Both the position numbers and the translations under genes were made by a program. Source: Rhizobium phaseoli (GTDB lineage Bacteria; Pseudomonadota; Alphaproteobacteria; Rhizobiales; Rhizobiaceae). From it: DNA of 64,000 nucleotides. The stretch's first letter is position 1. Each line of letters opens with the position of its first letter. This document shows, in pieces, positions 8,906 to 17,614 of this stretch. The notes under the pieces are model-generated. The model was not told where the DNA came from and made no database searches. It saw nothing but the letters and a program-made list of their open reading frames with translations. The stretch is from contig NZ_ML133578.1 in NCBI RefSeq assembly GCF_003985125.1, positions 62,001 through 126,000 of the forward strand, written 5' to 3'.

Positions 8906-9016
8906 TGGTTTGCCCGCGCCAAGCGTAGAAACCCGGAAATCCGCTCCAGTGAACAGAGCATGCAAAGCCGTCAACGTTGACGCTTTTGGAGCCAGCGAGG
9001 GAGTTGAGCGAAGTCT

Positions 9017-9748
9017 ATGGACCGGTCCGAAAGCGAAATACCGCTGAACGGTGGTCGCGTGACTCAAGGAATTGTGCGGGTTGGTGACACTGTTCGGCGT
9101 CCGCCTACATACAGCTCACCGTTTATCCACAAGCTCTTGAAGCATATCGAATTTGCCGGGTTCGTAGGTGCCCCACGCTCGCTCGGTTGTGACGAATTCG
9201 GGCGCGACGTGTTCTCCTACATTGAAGGTGACGTGCCACGGGACCTATCCTGGCACAGCGATGATGTCTTGATCGAGGCCGCGGAGTTGATACGCCGATA
9301 TCACGATGCGACGGTAGGGCTTGTAGCGTCAGAGGCTGCCCAGGCCGTTGGCCTTGAAGTGGTCTGCCAAAACGACCTGTCGCCTTGCAATTTCGTATTT
9401 CGTTCGGGACGACCGGTGGCAATCATCGACTTTGACAGCGCATCACCCGGACCCCGAATGCACGATCTTGGCTACGCCGCCTGGATGTGGCTCGATCTCG
9501 GTGAAGACGATATTGAGCCTGACCTCCAACGACGTCGGTTGACCATGTTCTGCAGGGCGTACGATGCCGATGTGGACTTGTCGCGTGTCGTCAATTTTGT
9601 CGTGCTTCGCCAACGGATTCTCATTGCGCAAGGGCGGCGCATTGGCGACGCGCCTATGGAACGCTGGGCGGCCAATTGCCTTGAGTGGACCACCAGGCAC
9701 CTCTACAACGTATTCGAACCATCGGACGCTGAGGGCCATGCCCACTAA
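9017..9748 (+). CDS. Phosphotransferase-fold protein (APH/ChoK-like)
   Basis: The 243-residue protein shows PTYSSPFIHKLLKHIE (start of a compact N-lobe), SYIEGDVP as hinge, VCQNDLSPCNFVF as the catalytic loop with the catalytic Asp kept and the usual His replaced by Gln-Asn spacing, and VAIIDFDSASPGPRMHDLGY as the metal-binding segment. This pattern is typical of the rhizobial phosphotransferase family annotated as aminoglycoside or choline phosphotransferase-like; a small hydroxylated substrate is likely but cannot be named. It is more intact than the related gene at 2561. Confidence 0.8.
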   Translation: MDRSESEIPLNGGRVTQGIVRVGDTVRRPPTYSSPFIHKLLKHIEFAGFVGAPRSLGCDEFGRDVFSYIEGDVPRDLSWHSDDVLIEAAELIRRYHDATVGLVASEAAQAVGLEVVCQNDLSPCNFVFRSGRPVAIIDFDSASPGPRMHDLGYAAWMWLDLGEDDIEPDLQRRRLTMFCRAYDADVDLSRVVNFVVLRQRILIAQGRRIGDAPMERWAANCLEWTTRHLYNVFEPSDAEGHAH

Positions 9749-9804
9749 TTCCGGCCTGGGCACCAGAGCGACTTTGAGCGTGGGGCGTTGGCGTCAATCG
9801 CTCG

Positions 9805-11133
9805 TCAACCATCAAGCACCGAAATCTGCGCATCTGTTTGGTCGGATCGCCTGTTTAGTTTCGATCCTGCCGACAGGACGGCGTCGTAAATATCCTGTGC
9901 CGCCTGCACCAGCTGCTCGTCGGTGTGGGTTGCCATTAGCTGGCAGCGGAACCTCGCTGCCCCTAGCCCGACAGCCGGAAATTCAACCAGATTTACGAAT
10001 GTGCCGCTATCAGCCACCGCCTTGCTAGCCTCACGGGCGAAGGCATCCTTACCGAGCATCACTGGAACGATCGCCGACGGCGATCCGAGCGTTTCCAGTC
10101 CGTGTTGTCTGAGCCGCGCCCGGAAGAAGGTCGACGCGTGAAGCAAGCCACGTCGCCTAGTTTCCCCTTCCTGAGATCGAATTACGGATATCGCCTTAAT
10201 GACGACCGCGCACTGGACTGGCGAGAGTGCGTTGGAAAACGTGTGAGGATTTGCAAACCACTGGAGGTATCGCTTTATTCTCGGATCGCTCGTCGCAACG
10301 AACCCGCCATTCGAGGCGAAGGTTTTAGAGAACGCGCCCATGACGATGTCGACCTTGCCGAGCATGCCCTGCATCCCGATCTGTCCTGTGCCGTCACCCA
10401 AACAACCGAGATCATGGGCGACGTCGACAAGCAGCGTTGCTCTGAACTCCCGACAGGACGCATGCAGTGCGGCCAAGTCTGGACTGTCCGAATCCATCGA
10501 GTAGACACCCTCCGCAATCACGAGTATGGCGTTTTGCGTGTCCGTCGACCGTATCCTGCCAAGGATTTCTGCAGCGTGGGCCACGTCGAGGTGGCGGTAG
10601 CGGTGAACGTTCTTAGTTGCCGCGGCAGCGCCTCCTTGTAGGCATGCATGCGCGAGCTGGTCCATGACGATATGATCATAATCCCTGATCAAACCCGTTA
10701 CCGTGCCATAGCCGGCCGCCCAGCCGGTCGGGAACAGGAGGATATGATCCAGATGGAGCAAATCGGATAGGGCCGCCTCGAGCTGCAGTGACAGCGGATT
10801 GTTACCGAGCAGCATGGCCGAGCCGGCGCTATGGACACCGAAGTCCCTGGTTGCAGAGATCGCAGCCTCCTTAATTTCGGGGTGGGTCGAGAGCGCCAGG
10901 TAATCCTGGACCGCGAGATTGATCCCTTTGTGGGCCGTGCGTCCAGTATATGCGATCTTCGCGGTTGGTTCGGGAGGCGTCGCAAGATTCCTGGCGTATG
11001 GCCAATAACCGTTGCTTATGCGTGCTTCGATCCAGGTGGAGTAGTTTTCAAGCCGATCGGAAAGAGACGGGCCTTTCGGCGAGGCGAAATGCGCGTTGCT
11101 TTTGTTGAGTGGGTGGCAATCTCTCGTCGCCAT
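9805..11133 (-). CDS. Alpha-oxoamine synthase (AONS/SPT/CqsA-like PLP enzyme), intact copy
   Basis: The 442-residue protein is a fold-type I PLP enzyme of the alpha-oxoamine synthase family, which joins an acyl thioester to an amino acid with loss of CO2. Visible: VQDYLALSTHPEI, GVHSAGSAMLLGN, FPTGWAAGYG, MDQLAHACLQGG (substrate His), VDVAHDLG (Asp for the PLP nitrogen) and GAFSKTFASNGG with the Schiff-base Lys. GGGAG precedes the ATG at 11133. A broken paralogue lies at 11753. Biotin synthesis is unlikely as no bio genes are near; the family also includes CqsA-type signal synthases, and a LuxR-type regulator lies nearby. Product unknown. Confidence 0.85.
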   Translation of the reverse strand: MATRDCHPLNKSNAHFASPKGPSLSDRLENYSTWIEARISNGYWPYARNLATPPEPTAKIAYTGRTAHKGINLAVQDYLALSTHPEIKEAAISATRDFGVHSAGSAMLLGNNPLSLQLEAALSDLLHLDHILLFPTGWAAGYGTVTGLIRDYDHIVMDQLAHACLQGGAAAATKNVHRYRHLDVAHAAEILGRIRSTDTQNAILVIAEGVYSMDSDSPDLAALHASCREFRATLLVDVAHDLGCLGDGTGQIGMQGMLGKVDIVMGAFSKTFASNGGFVATSDPRIKRYLQWFANPHTFSNALSPVQCAVVIKAISVIRSQEGETRRRGLLHASTFFRARLRQHGLETLGSPSAIVPVMLGKDAFAREASKAVADSGTFVNLVEFPAVGLGAARFRCQLMATHTDEQLVQAAQDIYDAVLSAGSKLNRRSDQTDAQISVLDG

Positions 11134-11224
11134 CACGGTCTCCCGGTTTGGTATTGCGATGAGCCCTGGCGGTGGGCAACAGACGTCGCGGTTCCGCACT
11201 CAGATCACGCTGACGGCCACAGGT

Positions 11225-11725
11225 CTAATCTGGTAGAGATGCCTTGACCGTCTCTATTCGCCCAGAAACCTTGTCGCCCATCTTGAAGCTGTCCCTGAAT
11301 TCGCAATCACAGACGTTGCCGGTCCATTCTCCGTTTCCTGGTCCGTTCTTGCTCCAAAAAACCTTCCCTACCTTGAACCAGGAAACGCACGGGGCCCACT
11401 TGGTGCCGTCTCCGCTCTTTTTGCCTCGCCAAACTACGTCATAGCAGAATTCGTTATCCTTGACGGTCCACTTACCTTCGGCCCAAGCCTTCTTGCCGTC
11501 CTTCTTGTCCATAATGCCGAGCACGTTGCCATCCGCTGTCCATGTGTAACTCACCTTCCCCCCATCGGTGTCCCATATGACGGTGTTGCCAACGTAAAGT
11601 TTTGTTGTTTCCTCGGCCGTCAGCGCCTTGGCGTTTTTTGGCAGCTTCATGTTGGCCTGGGCAAGGCCAGATAATGTGGCAATGGCCAAGCTTGCGGCAA
11701 TCGCGAACGAAATCACGCGGTTCAT
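11225..11725 (-). CDS. DUF995-type secreted protein
   Basis: A 166-residue precursor with signal peptide (MNRVISFAIAASLAIATLSGLAQA) and a mature part with the pattern of DUF995: ALTAEETTKLYVGNTVIW, then a Trp/Lys/Gly-rich beta domain (GKWTVKDNEFCYDVVW, SWFKVGKVFW). Periplasmic or exported, function unknown. It starts about 27 bases from the broken oxoamine synthase, which is divergent, and sits between the two synthase copies, about 90 bases from the intact one on the same strand, with which it may be co-transcribed. Confidence 0.75.
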   Translation of the reverse strand: MNRVISFAIAASLAIATLSGLAQANMKLPKNAKALTAEETTKLYVGNTVIWDTDGGKVSYTWTADGNVLGIMDKKDGKKAWAEGKWTVKDNEFCYDVVWRGKKSGDGTKWAPCVSWFKVGKVFWSKNGPGNGEWTGNVCDCEFRDSFKMGDKVSGRIETVKASLPD

Positions 11726-11752
11726 AGGATTTCCCTCCAGTTTCTAAGGTCA

Positions 11753-13162
11753 ATGCTACGCTGCGACGTACGTCCCCACATATCCCAGATGGGATATGAC
11801 CCGTTCCCAACGCCTCCTTATCCTACGGATCGCACGGCTTGGGGGGGTACCACGGTGGACAGCGCGGAATTCGACGTCTTTGGTGGAGTGACAACCGACT
11901 ACTACGACCAGGCAGCTGTCGACCTCCCTGGTCGATGGAAGCCCATGACGGGCTGGTGGGACGCGAGGATGCGGAACGGTCTCGACCCCTACAGCAAATA
12001 CACCGCCGCCCGGATCGACACCGAAATTGTCGCTTACGCGAGGAACGGGGAACCTCTCCCTGGCGTGAACTTCGCATCCCAGGACTACCTGAACCTCGCA
12101 ACGGAGAAACGCGTCATCAATGCGGCGACCGAAGCCGCCGAGCGCTATGGAGTCCACAGCGCGGGATCGTCCGCCTTGATGGGGCTTACGGAGATGACGA
12201 TCGAACTGGAGAGAAAGCTCGCCACCTTTCTGGGGCTCGCCGATGCGCCGTGTTCCCGACCGGCTGGGGAGCTGGCTATGGCCTTATCAGAACACTGGTT
12301 CGACGCGAGGACCATGTCGTCATCGACGTTCTTGCACATGCCTGCCTACAGGAGGGAGCCGCCGCTGCGACGGGCAACGTTCACCGGTTCCCACACTGCT
12401 CGAACGAGGGCGTCGAGCGGAGGCTTGCCCGCATCCGGGCCGAAAACCCGGGTGCGGGCATCCTGGTCGTCACCGAAACCGTTTTCTCCATGGACAGCGA
12501 CGTTCCCGACATCGCCGGACTGCATGCGATCTGCTCCCGGTACGAAGCGACCTTGATGGTCGACGTCGCCCACGACCTCGGAGCGATCGGTCCTTGCGGC
12601 CGTGGTTATCTCGAGTTGCAGGGTGCGTTGAAACGTCGACATCGTTATGGGGAGCTTCTCCAAAACATTCGGTTCCAACGGTGGTTTCGTCGCCTCGAAC
12701 AGGACGGAACTGAAACTCGCGCTCCGATACGGGTGCGGTCCCCTGACCTTCACCAACGCGATATCGCCGATGCAGGCAGCCGCGGTGCTTTCCTGTCTCG
12801 CTATCGTCGACAGTCCCGAAGGCGAGCGTCGGAGGAAGCGCTTGATGGGCAACGTCATGCACATGCGCTCATCCCTCCAAAACGCCGGATTTCAAGTCCT
12901 CGGAGAGCCGAGCGCCATCGTTCCGGTCGTCCTCGGCTCCAACGGCCTGTCGCGGGAGATGACCTCATACATGCTAAACAACGGAGCGATCGTGAACCTC
13001 GTCGAGTATCCGGCAGTCGCCAAGAACGGATGTCGTTGGCGGGTGCAGCTGATGCATAATCATACGCGCGAGCAGATAGACGCCTTCGTAATAACTGCCG
13101 TGGCGGCGCGCGATGCGGTATCGTCAGGCGGTGACAGATTGCTGTCGCTTCTTGCGGAGTGA
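11753..13162 (+). pseudogene. Alpha-oxoamine synthase paralogue broken by two compensating frameshifts
   Basis: Family signatures appear in order but in two frames. Frame A holds NFASQDYLNLATEKR and YGVHSAGSSALMGL, then about 12241-12247 the match jumps to frame B (VFPTGWGAGYG, IDVLAHACLQEGAA, TETVFSMDSDVPD, VDVAHDLGAIG), and at an AAA run near 12631-12633 returns to frame A (VDIVMGSFSKTFGSNGG with the PLP Lys, then PAVAKNGCRWRVQLMHNH). One missing base and one extra base restore the frame overall, but frame A meets a stop at 12556, so no full protein can be made from the sequence as given. The start is uncertain (ATG 11753 or a GTG near 11855). Confidence 0.8.
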
Positions 13163-13383
13163 GAGAGGCGCAAACAGCCTACCCATACCCTCGCACCTTT
13201 CCAAGCGAGCCGGAAACTGCGGCCCCAAGCGATGTCGTCTCCCATCTGCGATAAGCCGCGGGCAGAGTTGTATGATCGGTTGGTAGCTGAAAGTGCACTA
13301 GCCTATAACAAAAAACATTCGTCCTGAGCCCGCCAATACCAGTATCGACCTCGGCGGTTACTGTCGACTTCGCACCAATAACG

Positions 13384-13397
13384 TGCTTATATAAGCA
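13384..13397. promoter_or_regulatory. Palindrome upstream of LuxR-type gene
   Basis: TGCTTATATAAGCA is a perfect 14-bp palindrome 40 to 95 bases before the possible starts of the LuxR-family gene, inside an A/T-rich 270-base intergenic stretch (13163-13436) with no gene. It is placed as an autoregulatory site would be; this is inference. Confidence 0.35.
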
Positions 13398-13478
13398 TAG
13401 TTTCGAATATAATGGTTGCATGATCGACGATACTAGGTGTTTTCCAAACCGCAGGGACGGGGCGACCCAGCGCAAAAC

Positions 13479-14600
13479 ATGGCGTACCACGTTGTCAACG
13501 TCGAACGGACGACTGATCATCTTGTCGACCTTATCTATGCCTGCCTTCTCGGTGAGGCCACTTGGCAGCGCTTCCTTGACGAGTTGAACAGCTTACTCCC
13601 CGGAGGGAAATCGCTGTTTCTGTTGCATGACACCGTCAGGCACATGGGTTCTTTTTCATTGGCATCCGGGCTCCGCGAGGACGATCTCATCGCGTATTCC
13701 CAGCACTATTCGAAAATCAACCCGTGGATGAGAGGTGCAGCGATCCGTCCTATTGGATTGGGGGTTGTTTCCGAACAAATGCTTGAGAGAGCCGACCTCG
13801 TCCAGACAGAATACTATTGTGATTTCCTGCGGCATGTCGATTGCGAGGCTGCCGTCGGAGTGACGATTACCCGCGAAAACGGGAGGCTGTTCGCTTTAAG
13901 TACGCTCACCGCAAATCCCGATCCAGATGACAACATGGCCGCCGCCAAGGTGCTCACGGGACTCTCCCCGCATCTCCACAAGGCGTTCCGTTTCTATCGC
14001 GGGCAGACACAAGGGGGCAAGGCCGAGAACCAAATAACCATCCTCGATCACGCCGACATCGGGGTTGTGGTTGTCGGAGAAGGCGGAGTGCTCAGACGTA
14101 CCAACTCCTTGGGAGGTCGTCACCTCGAAGCCGGGGAACTCGTCGGACTTTCGCCTGTCGGCAGGGTGACCCTCAGGGATAGGACTGCCCATGGCGTCTT
14201 GCGTGAAATGGTCGATGGGATAGCGGCTGGGCCAAGGCTGCACTCCTACGTCATCACGACCTCTCAAGGTCCGACTAAGGTCACCCTAGCGAAGATTTGT
14301 AGGGACGCGCTCACCGATTTTTTCGGAGGCCCGGCTGTGGCGATCATCATCGACACGGCTAGCTGGTACAGTTCCGCCGGCATTGCAAGCTTCGCGCACC
14401 GTTTCAGATTGACCCCGGCAGAACTCAGGCTGGCGGATGCCCTCGGCCGTGGCGCATCGGTACGGGAGGCTGCCGGTTCCCTGGGGATCGCTGAAGGCAC
14501 TGCCAGGCAGCAACTGAAGTCGATCTTCCGCAAGACAGGAGTGTCGCGGCAGTCGGAACTGGTCATCTGCATGCACAGCCTCTCAACAGGAGCCACGTAA
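13479..14600 (+). CDS. LuxR-family (GerE-type HTH) transcriptional regulator
   Basis: About 373 residues. The C-terminus (LTPAELRLADALGRGASVREAAGSLGIAEGTARQQLKSIFRKTGV) is a standard LuxR/GerE helix-turn-helix. The N-terminal 300 residues look like a PAS/GAF-type sensor (FLLHDTVRHMG, HYSKINPWM) and not a typical autoinducer-binding domain. The frame is open from 13437; ATG 13479 starts nearer to the conserved part, and neither has a strong ribosome-binding site. It follows the oxoamine synthase pair on the same strand, and precedes the PNPOx-like and prolyl-tRNA synthetase genes, so it may control this block. Confidence 0.75.
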   Translation: MAYHVVNVERTTDHLVDLIYACLLGEATWQRFLDELNSLLPGGKSLFLLHDTVRHMGSFSLASGLREDDLIAYSQHYSKINPWMRGAAIRPIGLGVVSEQMLERADLVQTEYYCDFLRHVDCEAAVGVTITRENGRLFALSTLTANPDPDDNMAAAKVLTGLSPHLHKAFRFYRGQTQGGKAENQITILDHADIGVVVVGEGGVLRRTNSLGGRHLEAGELVGLSPVGRVTLRDRTAHGVLREMVDGIAAGPRLHSYVITTSQGPTKVTLAKICRDALTDFFGGPAVAIIIDTASWYSSAGIASFAHRFRLTPAELRLADALGRGASVREAAGSLGIAEGTARQQLKSIFRKTGVSRQSELVICMHSLSTGAT

Positions 14601-14832
14601 CCCGCGTTCGAAGCTCGCGCCGATCTCGAATGGCTAAGATACTCAGACCTTTTTCTTGCCGTCTTAATCATCCTGGAAGGCACGAAATTAGAATGGATGC
14701 ACCAATGGCTGGGTCGGGTGGTGAAGCATATCTCGCAAGCTCGCGGCGCTGGCGGCCAGACGCCGCTGAGGTCGGCGGGCTGTCGAGTGGGACTGCGTAA
14801 AAATCGAGAATACTCACCGAGGGGACAAGACA

Positions 14833-15258
14833 ATGGACGATTTTCAGACGAAACGCATGATCCTTGAATTCCTGAGAAAGCACAGCTTGGCGGTCATCGC
14901 GACCTGCCATCGTAATGGAACGCCGGAGGCTGCTACGATCGACTTCTCGGTGCGCGACAATCTTGAGGCCGTGTTCAGCACTTTCAAGGAAACGCGAAAG
15001 TTCGACAATCTCGCGGAGCGTCCCGGCGTCGCGTTCGTAGTCGGATGGAACGACAACATCACGGTTCAATACGAGGGTGAGGCAACAAAGGTTCCGGCCA
15101 CGGATATCGAACAATATCAGGAAGCTTATCTCAACAGCGTTCCGGCTGCCAGGCCGTTCATCGAGAGGGGGGCCGTGATGTTCAAAGCCACCCCGCGGTG
15201 GATTCGATATTCCGATTTCAACAAAGAGCCTCCTGAGCAGATCGTGATTCAATTCTGA
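14833..15258 (+). CDS. Pyridoxamine 5'-phosphate oxidase-like flavoprotein
   Basis: A 141-residue single-domain protein of the split beta-barrel PNPOx-like superfamily: helix FLRKHSLAVIATCHRNGTPEAATIDFSV is the typical first strand pair, followed by EAVFSTFKETRKFDNLAERPGVAFVVG and a C-terminal MFKATPRWIRYSDF strand. Such proteins bind FMN, F420 or haem and act as small oxidoreductases. GAGGGG precedes the start. It is 60 bases upstream of the extra prolyl-tRNA synthetase on the same strand, so the two may be co-expressed. True PNPO activity is unlikely from size alone. Confidence 0.8.
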   Translation: MDDFQTKRMILEFLRKHSLAVIATCHRNGTPEAATIDFSVRDNLEAVFSTFKETRKFDNLAERPGVAFVVGWNDNITVQYEGEATKVPATDIEQYQEAYLNSVPAARPFIERGAVMFKATPRWIRYSDFNKEPPEQIVIQF

Positions 15259-15316
15259 CAGACGCAACGGGCTTCGGGTCGCCGTCCGAAGGCGTCGGCT
15301 GCGTAGCACCTGTGCG

Positions 15317-16906
15317 ATGTTGTCACCTTCCCAATCCAATTTGGATTTTCACGGAATGCAGAAGTTCGCGCTTAAAGTAACCCGCACCCAAAACTTCCCC
15401 GAATGGTATCAGTCGGTCGTTCGCGATGCCGACATGGCCGAACTTTCCCCGGTGCGGGGCTGCATGGTCATCAAGCCATGGGGCTACGGCATTTGGGAGC
15501 TTTTGCAGCGCCAGCTTGATGACCGTATCAAGGCTTTTGGATTTGAGAACTGCTACTTCCCTCTGTTCATCCCAATGAGCTTCATTGCCAAGGAGGCGGA
15601 ACACGTCGAAGGATTCGCCAAGGAAATGGCGGTGGTCACGCACCACAGGATTAAAAACACTGATGGCAAGCTAGAGCTTGACCCCGACGCCAAACTCGAA
15701 GACCCGCTGATTGTTCGACCGACGTCTGAGACAATCATCGGGGATTCATTCCAGAGATGGATTCAGAGCTATCGCGACCTCCCGCTGTGCATCAACCAGT
15801 GGGCAAATGTTGTCCGTTGGGAAATGAGAACGCGCCTGTTTCTCCGGACGGCCGAATTTCTCTGGCAGGAGGGCCACTCCGCCCATGCGGAGGAAGCGGA
15901 GGCGCGGGAAAGCACCCGCAATGCGCTTGAGTTGTATCGCGACTTCGCCGAAAGGGTCCTTGCGATTCCGGTGGTAGCAGGCGAAAAACCGGAGCACGAG
16001 CGCTTCCCAGGGGCCGACAACACCTATTCAATCGAAGCGATGATGCAGGACGGCAAGGCGCTTCAAGCTGGCACCGCTCATTATCTGGGAATCCATTTCG
16101 CTACGGCGCAAAACATCAAGTTCCAGAACAAGGATGGCGGCGACAGCTATTGCCATACTTCAAGTTGGGGGCTCTCGACGAGGATGATTGGCGGCATCAT
16201 TATGACCCATGGTGATGATGATGGCCTTCGTTGCCCTCCGGCAGTTGCCCCCCGTCAGGTGGTCATAGTGCCGATCCTTCGCGATACGCCGGAAGACGAG
16301 GCGGTTCTCGCGTTCTGTGACGAGATTCTGCGTGGCCTTCGGTCGCAATCGTGTTTCGGTATGTCCGTCCGCGCGTTTGTAGACAAAAGTCTCACCAAAA
16401 GCGCCGACAAGCGCTGGACCTGGGTCAAACGCGGCGCACCGATTGTTTGCGAAATCGGACCTCGCGACACCGCTGGTCGGCTGGTGAGCTTCATGCGGCG
16501 GGACAAACTCCGCGGCGGTGGCGCGATGGCATCCGAAACCGTGTCGTTGGCCGAGTTCATCGATGCCGTGCCATCGCTTCTCGTTGATATTCAGCAGGCT
16601 CTTTTCGACGAAGCAAAAACTCGGCTTCACGCCAATATCCGAACCGATATCGACTCCTTTGAGGCACTAAAGTCCTATTTTGGAGAAGCATCCGGCGATG
16701 GCGATGATTCCAGCGATGCGAAAGGATGGGTGCGATGCTCGTGGTCCAGGCCTACCGGCGATGACCTCGCAAAAATAGTCGACCTCCTCAAAACGTTGAA
16801 ACTCACAATCCGCAACGCTCCACTCGACCAACCCACATCGTTCAAGCGATGCCTGTTCACCGGGCAAGCTGGGTTAGAGGAGATAATTGTCGCTCGTGCG
16901 TATTAG
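15317..16906 (+). CDS. Prolyl-tRNA synthetase of archaeal/eukaryotic type (extra copy)
   Basis: The 529-residue class II synthetase shows motif 1 (GYGIWELLQRQLDDR to IPMS, about 56-87), RPTSE at 134-138 for proline/ATP, motif 2 (RWEMRTRLFLRTAEFLWQEGHSAH, about 167-190, split here only for naming), and motif 3 (SWGLSTRMIGG to PPAVAPRQ, 283-314), then an anticodon-binding domain and a C-terminal domain ending in Tyr (ARAY). That C-terminal tail is the mark of the archaeal/eukaryotic ProRS type and differs from the roughly 440-residue ProRS that rhizobia use for housekeeping. Only two Cys (near 473 and 502) remain of the usual zinc site. ATG 15356 is an alternative start. A tRNA-like sequence lies convergent at 17207. 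It may charge that RNA, or be a drug-resistant ProRS. Confidence 0.88.
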   Translation: MLSPSQSNLDFHGMQKFALKVTRTQNFPEWYQSVVRDADMAELSPVRGCMVIKPWGYGIWELLQRQLDDRIKAFGFENCYFPLFIPMSFIAKEAEHVEGFAKEMAVVTHHRIKNTDGKLELDPDAKLEDPLIVRPTSETIIGDSFQRWIQSYRDLPLCINQWANVVRWEMRTRLFLRTAEFLWQEGHSAHAEEAEARESTRNALELYRDFAERVLAIPVVAGEKPEHERFPGADNTYSIEAMMQDGKALQAGTAHYLGIHFATAQNIKFQNKDGGDSYCHTSSWGLSTRMIGGIIMTHGDDDGLRCPPAVAPRQVVIVPILRDTPEDEAVLAFCDEILRGLRSQSCFGMSVRAFVDKSLTKSADKRWTWVKRGAPIVCEIGPRDTAGRLVSFMRRDKLRGGGAMASETVSLAEFIDAVPSLLVDIQQALFDEAKTRLHANIRTDIDSFEALKSYFGEASGDGDDSSDAKGWVRCSWSRPTGDDLAKIVDLLKTLKLTIRNAPLDQPTSFKRCLFTGQAGLEEIIVARAY

Positions 16907-17206
16907 TCCATCGCCAGAAAGGCCTCGTCCATAGCCCTGATTGTCGACGAGTTGGTGACGATCGCGTTCAAGTACGCTTTCCGGACGACGATGGCCGGAG
17001 CGTGGAGATAACGCTGACCTCTCAAAGAACGGACATCATCTTCACCCGGCAGACAACGGGGCGGGGTGCCCTTGGCGACGGATCGAATCGAAACTCATCA
17101 AGCTCGTGGCGGCGCAGTTCGATGGCGAGGTGACAAGGAATCCGCGGAGAAGGGGTTGTCGACGTCAGGCTCGCCCGACGAGAAATCGCCGGCTTTGTAT
17201 GGGATA
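16907..17206. other. Gap between prolyl-tRNA synthetase and tRNA-like sequence
   Basis: Three hundred bases with short frames only. I see no convincing small gene, hairpin with T-run or repeat. Confidence 0.4.
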
Positions 17207-17318
17207 TGGTTGTCGGGGCAGGGATTCGAACCCCGCGTCACAGCTCGCAAGCTGGAAGCAACCTCGGATACCCGAGGAATGAGGAGAGCGCCGCGCTCCG
17301 ATTACGCTTACGCCCGAC
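17207..17318 (-). ncRNA. tRNA-like RNA with irregular arms, next to the extra ProRS gene
   Basis: Read on the minus strand, GTCGGG (17318-17313) can pair with CCCGAC (17217-17212), followed by A and then ACCA. Inside lies a textbook T-arm, CGGGG-TTCGAAT-CCCTG (17235-17219). Before it, TGACG acts as a variable loop, and CCAGC-TTGCGA-GCTG (17255-17241) resembles an anticodon arm with TGC (alanine) but a six-base loop and a four-pair stem. CCTCGG-GTAT-CCGAGG (17277-17262) stands where a D-arm would, and GAGCG-CGG-CGCTC (17298-17286) is an extra hairpin between acceptor and D-arm. The acceptor has one base too many on the 3' side for a normal CCA. It could be a specialised tRNA-like substrate of the ProRS, or an eroded tRNA. 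Not a standard cloverleaf. Confidence 0.5.
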
Positions 17319-17614
17319 TGAAGCATTAACTCCCTGGCCTTGCGATGGTTCCTAATACAATTCAGCCTCCGATGGATAAAGAACGACCGCATCGCCAATA
17401 CTGATCAGTGCATAACGCCGTCTATGCAGTTGATTTCTGACGAATGGCACAATAGCCTGAGCTTGTTCGTCGGGCGGACCAGACGAATAAGAACATGAGG
17501 CAGCCGAAACTGCCCGAAGAACCTCCAAGCGGCAACCAAGCCGCCCGCCAACTTCCCTGCTAGGAACCGAACTTGCGTCGCTCATGGCGCGCTCACGGCT
17601 GTTTGGAGATGAGA

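Noticed and set aside
17207..17318. Reading the tRNA-like sequence as a selenocysteine tRNA or a tmRNA
   Set aside because: An eight-base acceptor would need a pair that is mismatched at both ends; there is no TCA anticodon loop, no long D-stem, no G-T acceptor pair and no tag-peptide frame.
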